Part shown: positions 36,928 to 47,317 of the stretch, piece after piece | How positions within the stretch are numbered: the first letter of the stretch is position 1 | Layout: each line of letters begins with the position of its first letter | Source of the DNA: Pelodera strongyloides | Lineage: Eukaryota > Nematoda > Chromadorea > Rhabditida > Rhabditidae | NCBI GenBank assembly: GCA_036852015.1 | Contig: JAANDG010000121.1 | Span: 124,001 to 188,000, forward strand | Reading direction: 5' to 3' | DNA length: 64,000 nt | Translations under genes and position numbers: made by a program | Notes under the pieces: generated by a model | What the model saw: the letters and a program-made list of their open reading frames with translations, nothing else | The model's database searches: none | Told to the model about the DNA's origin: nothing

Positions 36928-37321
36928 GAATCCAGATTTAGGAGCGGAATTTTTAAAGATATGCGCAAATTATATAGGAATATAGGTAACGCATTCTTGT
37001 TCAAAGGGGAAAAGTTAAAGGGAAACGAAAGAGTGTACTGCGTTTCATCAGTGACTAATTAACACTAATGGCACATTAACTGGGTACATTGGCCATTGGC
37101 CCTCTCTAGGTCTCTAGGTACATAGGAAAAGGAGATCACGAGATTTACACGGAAAATAAATCTCAGAAAACCAGCGAGTGATGAGCTCAGGCTCCTAGAG
37201 GAAATACAAAAAGAGACCTGGAATTCGTGATCTGTAATGTATAGAAAAAGAGATAGAAACCAGTGGTAGACAGAGGTAGAATGGAGAGTGAAAGAGAATA
37301 CAGAGAGAGGCACCTATAAAC

Positions 37322-37357
37322 TGAGAGAGAGAGAGACAGAGAGTGAATGATAGACAG

Positions 37358-37412
<55 letters not shown>
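37322..37412. repeat. GA microsatellite
   Basis: GA tract whose purest part is 37360-37410. It faces the CT tract at 37501. Confidence 0.95.
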
Positions 37413-37415
<3 letters not shown>

Positions 37416-37499
37416 TCGGAATCCTGATATTAGACTATGAATTTCATGGTGTAACACTTGGAGCACGAATGTTCACACGGCATTTGTGCCCTGTCCACA

Positions 37500-37500
<1 letters not shown>

Positions 37501-37539
<39 letters not shown>

Positions 37540-37625
37540 AGTCTCTTCCTCTCTATCTCTCTTTATTCTCTTCCTCTCTATCTCTCTTTATTCTCCTTCT
37601 CTCTGCCTTTCTCTTTTCTCTCTTT
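37501..37625. repeat. CT microsatellite
   Basis: (CT)n followed by a tandem of TCTCTCTTTATTCTC-type units. Complementary to the GA tract about 90 bases upstream, so the pair could fold together. Confidence 0.95.
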
Positions 37626-37901
37626 GTGTCTTTGTCTTGGACATCGTCCCGCCGCGAGTTTGCCCTTACAATTTTGCCACACACATAAATACATATCTCA
37701 TTTAACAATCTATTGGCACTCCATCGATTTCGTACACTCTCTCAATGCCGTCTGCTTCTCATTGCTCTCATATTAATCGAACTATATCGACGGCATTTTG
37801 TTGATCGGAGAACCTTGCAATTTTTGAATTTCAGTGCGTGGAAGGTCAGCGCCATTGTTTTGTGGAATCTGCACACATGTTGTAAGACGAAGCAGTTCCG
37901 A

Positions 37902-38110
37902 GGCCGTATTCACCAACACGCAGGAAGTCCTCCCTGGCCTTCCCAGGGAGCTAAAGAGTGAGGGCCTCCCTGACCTCCCCAGTAGAGAGTACAGAAACAG
38001 AAGAGATGCAGAGCGCTCGTGTTAGGGAGGGTTCCTTTCACCAACACAGGTTAGGCTCTGTTCCCTCTGCACTATGGGGAGGCAGGAGGGTCCCTGTTGG
38101 TGACACGGCC
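37902..38110. repeat. Inverted-repeat element (family D, copy 1)
   Basis: Begins GGCCGTATTCACCAACACG and ends TGTTGGTGACACGGCC. Shares CCCAGGGAGCTAAAGAGTG and CAGAGCGCTCGTG with the copy at 54537-54674. Confidence 0.85.
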
Positions 38111-39551
38111 TCTGTACTATGTAGTACGTGGGATTGGAATCCACTGCTTGTGTTTGTTTCAAAGATTTACAGGGCGTACCAAAAGTTTTGTCGGAAGGTG
38201 TAAGTTTTTTCACTTTTTTTCATATGGGTATAAAACTCGCCCGTTTATTGGTGTATCTGAAACGTAACATATCCATATGACAGAATTAAACGTTGGACGA
38301 TGAAACGAACAATCGTCGTTTACTTCCACATACCCATACGTCACTTCTGAACCTGCAGCCTGCAGGCCCACCTTTCGGTGATAAAACCATCGGCTTACCC
38401 AAACGTGGCTGAGAAAACGGCTTTGTTTAACGTGCAAAATTGGGGTTATTCGCAAAAGAAGGTTCTCAGAAAAGTACCGCAGGTTGAGCTTGAAAATGCG
38501 TTTCTGAGCCTAAAATACAATATTTTGTGTACTAAAATGATTCTGATATTGTTGGAATCAATGTTGACAGACTCTATTAGGCTTTCAACTTCCTGCACGA
38601 TCGGAAAACCGTTTCTGCCTATTTTTGGGTTTCCGACTACATTATCTAGTTGTGGATCTTATTTCGTAATAACTCACCCAATTTTGTAAATTATGCCATA
38701 CGGTTTTTTGCAGCCACGTTTACACAGAAAAATGGGGAAAGTTTTTCGACGTGGGCCTGAGCCTGAATATTTTCCCATCCACGAAATGCATTATTTTCGT
38801 GGTCACTGAGCCAAATGAAGGTTCTAATAATGCACATGTAAAGTGTAGGAAATGACAATTAACGATTTTATTTACATACCGGAATTGCGCATTTTCATTT
38901 AATTGATCGGACAAAAGTCACTCAGATTACAAAAAGTTAAGTCACTATTTGTTACAACTGGTTAATAATAAATACACCAATACACGACTTCCGGACCTTC
39001 GGAGCTCAACGACTAATTCTATCTTTTACTGACAATAATGTTCCCGATGTGTATTTTCTTTTTCACATAGTTATAAATATGCCTAGGGATAAATATGCCT
39101 CAAGTTGATCTTTGTTGTATTTATTTTTATATTTTTTTCCACTTTTCATGATATCGATAAAATTGTCGAACAACATAAATATAAAATATAAATATTTTAT
39201 TATCACAAACGCATGAAACACAAAAACAGTGATGTGATCAAAGTATGCGCACTCATGATCCAGGGCCAATGTTTCCACATTGTATGTATAAATAGATGTA
39301 TAAATAGTAGTCGAATATTGATAGATCCTGAAACAACGAACTTATGATGGGGCTCAGTGAATGAGTTTTCCAATATGGGAATTGATATTAATATGTATTG
39401 GCTATCAGAAACAACCAGATTATGATTTTTTTTGTCCTCGGAATTTACTGTTTTCAGTTCTCGCGCCAATTGACGATATTTGTGGGGCAATATAATGCAA
39501 TCTAAAAAAAATAACACCTTTCACCCCACTGACGGAACTTGGCGTGCAGGC
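38111..39551. other. Intergenic with a possible mariner-like end
   Basis: At 38171-38200 GGCGTACCAAAAGTTTTGTC resembles the terminal repeats of mariner-type transposons. No partner end and no transposase with a DDD/E motif could be read, so this is at most a remnant. Confidence 0.35.
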
Positions 39552-39627
39552 GGCAACGTTACGGCGTGCAACCTGCACGCCAGAACCTGCCACTTTTTCC
39601 ACGCCGCATGCACGCCGTAACGTTGCC
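39552..39627. repeat. Small GC-rich inverted repeat
   Basis: GGCAACGTTACGGCGTGCA (39552-39570) is exactly complementary to 39609-39627. Inside the left arm a second, competing palindrome GGCGTGCAACCTGCACGCC lies at 39563-39581. Confidence 0.9.
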
Positions 39628-40178
39628 GTACTGCTCTACCTGCCATCGTGATACCATCTGATTCAAATGGTTACTCTGCCCGCGTATTGGACTTATTTAC
39701 TAGTAGGAAGAGGAACATGACATAATTTACAATATAACACGACATATTACATGACAAAACTGTAATGGACTCATTTTTACCTCGGAGAAACTAGCAAAAT
39801 AAAATATGAAGGGAAAAAGGAAAATAAGGATTATCTCTTTATCATCAACGATGTGAAGAAGTTAAGTTATGACTTAAGTACCATATGACCAGATTGCTTA
39901 TACTTACACCTCGCTCCCATTCACTGTGATTATAAGCGTGGGCTAACTTTTGACGTGACCAAATAAGCGATAAACCCATAATAATCGCATCTTCTAACAG
40001 CTTTCTTTACTTTTTCTTTTCATTTTTCCCATGCAAACGTGAATCGAGATTTCTGTGTGGATGGACGATTTAGCTTTTTTTACGGGAAATTTTATGAATA
40101 AATTTAGTTGTAAATAAATTTCGTCCGTATACCTTATTGTTAGCGCAGTATCTTAGAGAAGGAAGCATGGGCGATCCC

Positions 40179-40310
40179 TTATGACCCTACCCCGAAGACA
40201 TCGAGCAATTTGTCAGCTGGTAACTCGTCGTACTGCTTAGGACCTCTGCGGAACATGTCATAGCAAACATTGAAACTGTATTTCCACCCTTGTAAAGGTG
40301 CACGCTCTTG
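40179..40310 (-). pseudogene. Orphan exon-like coding fragment, unrecognised
   Basis: The minus strand reads WKYSFNVCYDMFRRGPKQYD then ELPADKLLDVFGVGS and stops at 40179-40181. Composition and codon use look like a true C-terminal exon. Possible acceptors are AAATACAG before TTCAAT or CTTCAAG before AGCGTG. No further exons of the same gene were found at higher coordinates, so it may be a relic or the end of a gene I failed to see. I do not recognise the family. Confidence 0.35.
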
Positions 40311-40421
40311 AAGCGTAAAATATTTATTTTTTATTTATTTGATATACGTTCGCACACGTTCGTTTTTGTATCATGAATCTATTCCTCACAAGTTCAGCAC
40401 AATGGATGCAATACAGACTAC

Positions 40422-40611
40422 TCAAAGCGAAATACCAGCCGGTTTTTGAAACGCAACTCGGACTACTGAACTTGCGTATTTAGGCTGATTTGCTCGAATT
40501 TAACGCGATTTTTTTATTATACTTTATGTTCATTTGCAAATGCTGCATAAGAGCATAAGAACGCTGATGTACTCGATGCGTTTCAAAAAACCGACCGATA
40601 TTTCGCTTTAA
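40422..40611. repeat. Inverted-repeat element (family A, copy 4)
   Basis: 190 bp. Left end TCAAAGCGAAATACCAGCCG (TTAA changed to TCAA), right end the complement ending CGCTTTAA. The interior resembles the copy at 11139 (CTCGAATTTAACGCG / GCTGCATAAG). Confidence 0.88.
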
Positions 40612-42760
40612 CAATAAGGTTTTACTTTGAACTTGTTGAGGAAAAAGATGGAATTAATTAATTTCATATGGCAGATCTGATAAATCCTTCCAGGAATCTA
40701 ATGCGTAGACATTAAAAAAGCAGTCTTATCATGAATGGACCTTTCAAAAAGTCCGCAGTCTAATCTAATGACGTCAGCAGACGTTTCTAAAGGATAAACG
40801 ACAAAAAAAGACTGCGTACAATCATCCATACATTGTGACACACGTGACACACACGCCATACTTTTGTTAGAGATAACAATGCGTAAGTTGTTCAATCCTG
40901 CATTTCCAAGTATTCGGATTTGCGATATTTTTTGCAGATGTCTTCCAGTACTTGAATGTAATTTGGAATAAATTCCATACCCATACCGAGTGTTTCCATA
41001 ATTATGAACTCACGTTCATGTAGAAGTTGCGAGATTCCTACTGTACAAATACCAGAATTCTATCGTGCACTCACTCAACCATTCTCTCTCTTCTCTCTCT
41101 GTCTCTTCTCTCTCTATCTCTCTCTCTCATCTCTCTCTCCCTCCCTCTCTCTATATATCCTTCTGCAGAGAGACGGATTACATGGAATAATCACCTCACC
41201 AATGGCTAACTCTACCTTTAACTCTTTTATCTTTTTATTTGCGTCCATTAGGCTACGTGCAAAAATCACCCTTGACCATATTATCTACATACGTATGCGT
41301 AGGCAGTGCCAATACCCAACCCCCCTTTATGGATTATTTACCAATTATGCAGGGAAAAATACACGCTTTTAATGTGTGTGATAGGACTTACACCTATAAA
41401 ATATGGTATTAACACGCTAATAAGGGGGCATGGCAGGACATAAAAATCATAAAAAGTCATGAGAGCGTAGATTTATCGCCTGAAAGGGTTGACGAATAAG
41501 ATGACAAGGAGGTGCGAAAGCCAGCGCAGGTAATCGGCTGTGACGATGTTGTGAACATTGGATTCGGGACGGAATTGCAGTTTCGCACAGCCTTGGCGCA
41601 CCACTGGCGCACTTTCTTTGTGCATGCCAATTGCACTGTTTTGCGCACCCCAGGCGCATCCATGCGCACGGTCCGCACTTTCTCCGTGCATGGCTAATTT
41701 TCCAGTTCAAATCGTCGCTCGGTTGCCGCCTTGGTGCTGCATTCACAGAGACGGTAGTAGAGGCCAAATGGCACAACGATGACTCACGGTTTCGAATTCT
41801 GGCATAGCATCCGCTCACGTCGTTTTCTCGCTTCAAAACGGGAATAAAGCGTTAGAGTCGGACACTGTAATTGACCATAATCTATTCGCTGAAAAGTACA
41901 TGTATGTTTAGAAAGTACGAGAGTTAAAAGAATCTGCGTTTATATATTATTTACACAAAATATACTTCCAAAAACATACACACAACCTACACAACTACAC
42001 TATTCTATTCTAGTATATGGACTGAATCCAAAGGACTACATTTCAATAAAAAAAAGGTAAATATGTACATCCTGGTGCTCAAATTAGAAAATCCTTTGAC
42101 ATTTCGTACTATAAGAAGCTTTGTAGTCAGATTTCAGACACATTTCTGCTCAGAATTTTTCGCTAAAAGTCAAGATGAGCGTCTTAACTATGTACGTCAA
42201 CACGTGAATTACGACGGAAGTCTCTTTTTAACGTTGAAAATCTTTAAATAACAACTTACTGATTTGCAATCCTTGCGCAGATTTAGCAAAATGCGAACAA
42301 CATAAAGAAATGCACACGTTGTCACTGATAAGGTTGTTTATTTTTATGCTCAATATTTTACCAAGTATGACCCGAGTTTTCTAGTGGTGGTGTATTGATG
42401 TGGACAAGCAACAGAACTTGTCACGCTGAATTACAAACCAAAGTTACACTGCTATGTATTTGTCCGCACGCCTAACAAAGATATTAAAAATAAGCCCCTA
42501 AGGTCCTCCAGATATTTTGTGGCGCGCATTTAGGGGGAGAAGTGGACATGAAAACAAGGCTACGATAAAGGGATCAATATGTCCCAAATACAGAAAAACA
42601 TCAGAGCTCTTACAGATTGAACCTAGGTGCAATTATCGTTTTTATGCCTATATTTTATCATATTATCAATTTACATTAACTTAAATCCATCACATAATCA
42701 CGGTTTGTTTTGGCTATAGAATAAACAAGACAGAGAATTATTAGGAAATGCATAGGAAAT
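40612..42760. other. Intergenic with CT tract, no recognised gene
   Basis: A CT microsatellite lies at 41081-41160. Near 41560-41700 minus-strand text repeats CACGGAGAAAGTGCG / CACAAAGAAAGTGCG and is open in three frames, which is compositional rather than coding evidence. No gene model results. Confidence 0.5.
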
Positions 42761-42960
42761 GTGTGAACCCATCTGGTGACGGTTCACTGGCTTTTTTCGT
42801 GCATCTGCGCAGCTGGTGGCCAACTCGTGACCAATTCATGACCAAGTTTAATCGAAAACCGTCCTCAGATCGTCACCGAATGGCCATGAACCAGTCACGA
42901 ACCAGTCAAGAAACCATTTGGTGACGGGCCAACGACGGTTTTTTTTTGTAGTTTCGGCGA
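42761..42960. repeat. Dispersed repeat (family H, copy 2)
   Basis: Similar along its length to 35601-35815, including CTGGTGACGGTTCACTGG and the AACGACGGTTTTTT...TTTC end. Confidence 0.85.
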
Positions 42961-44290
42961 TTACTTCGTTTTCCTGTGTAATATGTAAATCACATGCGGA
43001 AAAGGATTAACCGATTAACAAATTAACAAATCTTCAAATCCTCAAATGACATTTATATTTGATAAAAGAACCTTCTAAACACCCACTTACTCTTGTATTT
43101 CTTACGAAACAACTTTTTTTGCCCAGAATGATTTGAATGAACAATTGTCCGTGTAGCGTGGGGCTTCTGATTTAATCGTCTTATGACATTTTCCTTCAGA
43201 AATTGCAAATATCGAATGACAAATGAAAGGAGAAAATTGCGAGATTCCCAAATATTTGCAACGTTTGATTTTGTGAAAACATTTTGTAAAACATGCAATT
43301 TAATACCATCGGAAGTTTATCATGCTAACAATAAGTTAGCATGATGATGTGATAACTTGATGAAATTGTGGCAAAATGACTAGAACATATGCATAGACTA
43401 AAGACATTCGAAGGTAAATTATTTAGTGAACAGTTGAGGTGCGAAAACATGAGCAATCATATTATTCATAGTTACTTTTTCTTGGGGTCCTTGAAGACTA
43501 GTTTCCTGCTGTAGTCGACAACGATGGAAACTCATTATTATCAGCGTAATAAATAGCTGATTCTATCTAAACGTCTAATAGCTTAACTAAGAAGCTACAC
43601 CTTTCCGATAGCACTCTGTATTGAGCAGAGAATGCGATGTAGGTCCCGGGACCTATCAGGTGTCCAATCAGAGGGCATCAGTGTGTCCAATGAGAAAGTG
43701 CGGCCTGCGCGGGGTACTAGATGAACTGACTAGCCGCATTGACAACATAGAAACTCGATGGTGTGAAGTATTCATGTTCAACATGTATGGACGTTTGAGA
43801 TATGCATTCCCTACAATTAGTTCTGATACGGGGAAATGTTTGCAAATGAATATTTGGTATTATATCAGTCCTCTTCTATCGAGATACCACATAATATCGT
43901 CCATTGTGGAACACATTTATTCAAAATCTAATTATGTAGTTGCTGAACGTTACTGAATATGCCTAATTCACTACCAGCTGAATACAACGCAATTACTGAC
44001 ACCATGTTCCAGTAAGGCAATTGTTCATCCTAATTAGCATCAATTACAAAGTTTCCATTCACTGTATGAAAAGACGCCTCGCCTCTTCATTCAACGTCAC
44101 AAATCCTCCATTTGCACACGGTCAATTGATAACTTCTTCGGGGGATAATCCGCTTTAAAGAAGATCCCTTTCTAAGCCCTTTTTTGGTCCCAAACGTATG
44201 GCCGAGATCAAGCAAGAGGCGGTCCTCTTCGAAGGATAATCAAGACATTTCCATCCAGATTTACAAGATCCGCCTACCAATTAGAAGCAG
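42961..44290. other. 5' flank of the DM gene, nothing else recognised
   Basis: The open frame 43621-43956 (+, 111 codons, GVLDELTSRIDNIETRW) has no known domain or splice partner. No other signal found. Confidence 0.45.
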
Positions 44291-44296
44291 TATATA
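44291..44296 (+). promoter_or_regulatory. Possible TATA box of the DM gene
   Basis: TATATA about 70 bases before the start codon, consistent with a 5' UTR of some 40 bases without trans-splicing. Confidence 0.45.
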
Positions 44297-44362
44297 TTGA
44301 GGGAATCTGCACAAAAGACAATCATATCAACTCGCAACTCTTTCGTATAATACACCTTTGCA

Positions 44363-46089
44363 ATGGAGTCCCAGCAGGAAGAAGCGAGCTTTCTCTCAGA
44401 AAACCAAGCTGCTAACAGGAGAAAAGCTAGTAAGTTTCAGATCCATATCCATGTGTTGCACGAGTGGAAGAACTACTATACTTTTATAATTTATGCGAGA
44501 ATGTGGTGGAAAGTCGCAAGTTTTCGAGGATCTCAAACAAAACATTGGTGCCTAGCTGCAATAACTAGAAAAACCCCACGAACAGTTTTATGTTCCTTAA
44601 CTTTATGATGTTTTAGTGAAGCGTCTATCCTGCCGCAAGTGCGAGGGACACGGTTTCTATGCAATTCTTAAAGGACATGCACCCGTTTGTCCGTTCAACG
44701 AGTGCGCATGCGAAACAGTGAGTTAACACAAAAATTACAAAATTGGTAAACTACGGTATAGTACTATGTACGTATGTTAGCAGCGTATTATACGACGAAC
44801 GAGCAGACGGCAATCAATAACTCAACAATCAGAGTTTTCCAAAGAAATGAAAAACAATCGATATTTAGTGTTCAGCCGTGATGAACATGCGGGCCAATGC
44901 TCTAATCCGACGTTTCCGCCACAGAAAGCCCGACCACAGCAACGCACTTCTAAAGACGATTCGATCGAAGAACGGGAACATGCGCCTTCGCATTTTACCC
45001 AAGACGGAGGATTCAGTGCATGGTAAGTTACATAGAACTCTTTGTTGGAACAAGTGACACTAAAAAATGAGTTCGAGGAAAGAGGAAGAGCTAAGAAACT
45101 GCTCTAATCAAAATTGTCCAACGACCTAGCTAGCACAGCTATAGGCCTGTCATCATATGCGCCCAGCCACTAATTGCAAGTAGTGAAATTCTTACGCATT
45201 TCTTGTCAGAAAAACGTACGAAAAAAAAAACGAAATATGACTAAATAAAAAAATCACCAATATGCTGTAAATTTCTCAAGAGTGCAAGTGAGCACGACCT
45301 GAATAAAACACTAACGACTCCCCATTCTAGACGGCGTCTCCACTGAAGTCCACTATGCGGAGAATGGCGGCCGAGCGATTCGTTCTGGTTCAGTGACGTC
45401 AACTCTCTCATCTGTTGGCTCAGCGACATCCGCATCGAGCACGCCCGCCTCGTCGATAGTCAGCTCAGGCTCAAGCTCCCCAGATCTAGCCCCATCACCA
45501 CCGCTATCGATCAAGATTCCGCAGACACAAGTGGTAAGAAATTGGTCGTGTAGTTTTTGTTGGTTCGATCAATAAGCCTGAAAGGAGTACAGACTATAAA
45601 CTGCAATATTCAACACAAACTGAGCGTCAGGGAATAACCAGCTCCATCAAGAATTTATCGATTATTTGCAGCTCGGCGATGCGCTCACGGAATACATGCA
45701 GCAATTGCTGCTCTCGCAGCTGGCGCTCAATCAAATGCAACTTCCACCTTTTCTTGGGACCAACGCCTTCTCGCAGCTTTCGCCTACTCAACAGCCTTTC
45801 GTGGTACGTCGCACTCTTTGTTTTATATGGAGCCAAACAGCTTTCCATGGTAGACATGGCACAGGCTTGAACACAAAAATGGTCGGGGCTAGCGGCGATT
45901 TGTCCTGTGCAACCATTTCCCAAAGTTGCATCGACATGAGTACATATTGATGTATATTTCCGACCACATCGATAAAAAATCTCATTCCAGCTCTCCCAGC
46001 TCACTCCATCGATCAGCACAGAACTGCTCTACCAACAGCTGCTGCTAGCTCAGCTCCAGGTTCAGCAGTCCCAGGTGTTGGCCATCTAG
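44363..46089 (+). CDS. DM-domain (doublesex/MAB-3-related) transcription factor
   Basis: Six in-phase exons (44363-44429, 44617-44717, 44869-45022, 45331-45533, 45672-45803, 45991-46089) give 251 residues. The DM domain spans about residues 25-75, reading [20 protein letters not shown] then [19 protein letters not shown]. Its ligands follow the intertwined CCHC/HCCC scheme: Cys28, Cys31, His43, Cys47 and His34, Cys52, Cys54, Cys57, all present. The basic helix ([14 protein letters not shown]) follows. Residues 110-175 are Ser/Thr/Pro-rich. Exons 5 and 6 each encode a Leu/Gln helix ([18 protein letters not shown] and [19 protein letters not shown]) that look like duplicates. Family role: nuclear, minor-groove DNA binding, often in sexual differentiation or neuron fate. 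Which nematode dmd gene it matches I cannot say. Convergent with PHKB. Confidence 0.94.
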
Positions 46090-46462
46090 GCCATCCCCCG
46101 GCAGAAGCTCCCGGGAGGCTCCAGGTCCCGACGTTCCCTGTCCGAGATCCTTATTCCAACTAATAGATCTGTATTCGGACAATACTATGTATCCCCAATG
46201 GGGATCCGTTCTTATTTCCTCCTCCTTCTACAGTACACCACTATGCATTCAAATCCGCGCCACAATCCCAAGTGGGAAAAACTGACGCGCCCAGTAGTTA
46301 GGTTACTAATCATGATGATCAATTACCATATTGAATTCTCTATCCTGATTTCCTGATACTACTACCGAAATGCTTATTTCTACTAGACATAGGGTGGTTA
46401 GAAAACGCCAAAATTAACGGATCTAATTTATTTGTCCATCTTATTTTGTCAGTTCGCGGGTG

Positions 46463-46468
46463 AATAAA
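46463..46468 (+). terminator. Possible polyadenylation signal of the DM gene
   Basis: AATAAA 374 bases past the stop; a second lies at 46840-46845. Confidence 0.4.
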
Positions 46469-46866
46469 CTGTCAATGTCAAGTTCGATTTTGTTAGCGCT
46501 CTTCACAAAGCACCGACAGCGATATTTACCCGTCAATGACACATTAGAGCATTTATTGACTTGTGAATAGATAATAGGTACATGATGTACAGTATGCTCA
46601 CCGGAGTGAGAACTTATTTCCTAAATAGTAGTCTCGTTTGCTAGTCCAGCGGTGCTACCAAGCTGTACCCGCAAGGCCCACCTAGTCCTATCATGAGCTC
46701 ACTACTACTCTATGTTCACTGCGCTTCTAAAAACCGTACCCTGACACTCTTACGGTAAATTCCATCTCTATCATTTGCTTCTAAACCAAACCAACATTTC
46801 ACTCATATCTTTATTTGTGAAAACATTACTTATGGAAGCAATAAACATCTGTTAACAAACATCTAC

Positions 46867-46872
46867 TTTATT
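46867..46872 (-). terminator. Polyadenylation signal AATAAA of PHKB
   Basis: Minus-strand AATAAA about 450 bases past the PHKB stop codon. With the DM gene signals this places the two convergent 3' ends in the 46.4-46.9 kb interval. Confidence 0.5.
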
Positions 46873-47317
46873 AATACAAAAGTATATCCATCTACAGAAT
46901 ACAGCAAACTAGTGTGCAAATCATGAAAAGCAGCAACTTATGAAAAACAGAGCAAACAATGACTTGATATATATTAAACCTGTACTAAACTTAGAGCACC
47001 ATAAAACATTTCCTTAAACTGTGCACCCAATAAAACAGCTATGGCACAAGTGGCAAGTGCTTATTAACTAAAATATACACATCAATATACAAGGTAAAAA
47101 ATAAAACGATAGGATAATCTCGAGCAATTCACACGGGACGAAAAAAAACCTCATGACTATGGCAAGAGTAAAGAAATACACGAATATACAAGTTTATAAG
47201 CATACTGTAGCACAGTGCGATTTACACTAATGTTGAATTCACTCATAATGGACGTAACAGGGAATTTATCTTCTTGATTCTACAAAACTATGCAAACTAC
47301 AAACTACAACTATTTTC

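Noticed and set aside
38163..38455. Mariner transposon with coding part
   Set aside because: One terminal-repeat-like stretch is visible, but there is no second end and no transposase motifs in any frame.
41447..41836. 129-codon minus-strand open frame
   Set aside because: Three frames of this GC-rich, internally repetitive stretch are open on the minus strand and others on the plus strand. No domain or splice context.
43621..43956. 111-codon plus-strand open frame upstream of the DM gene
   Set aside because: No family recognised, no splice or promoter support; kept only as a note in the flank entry.
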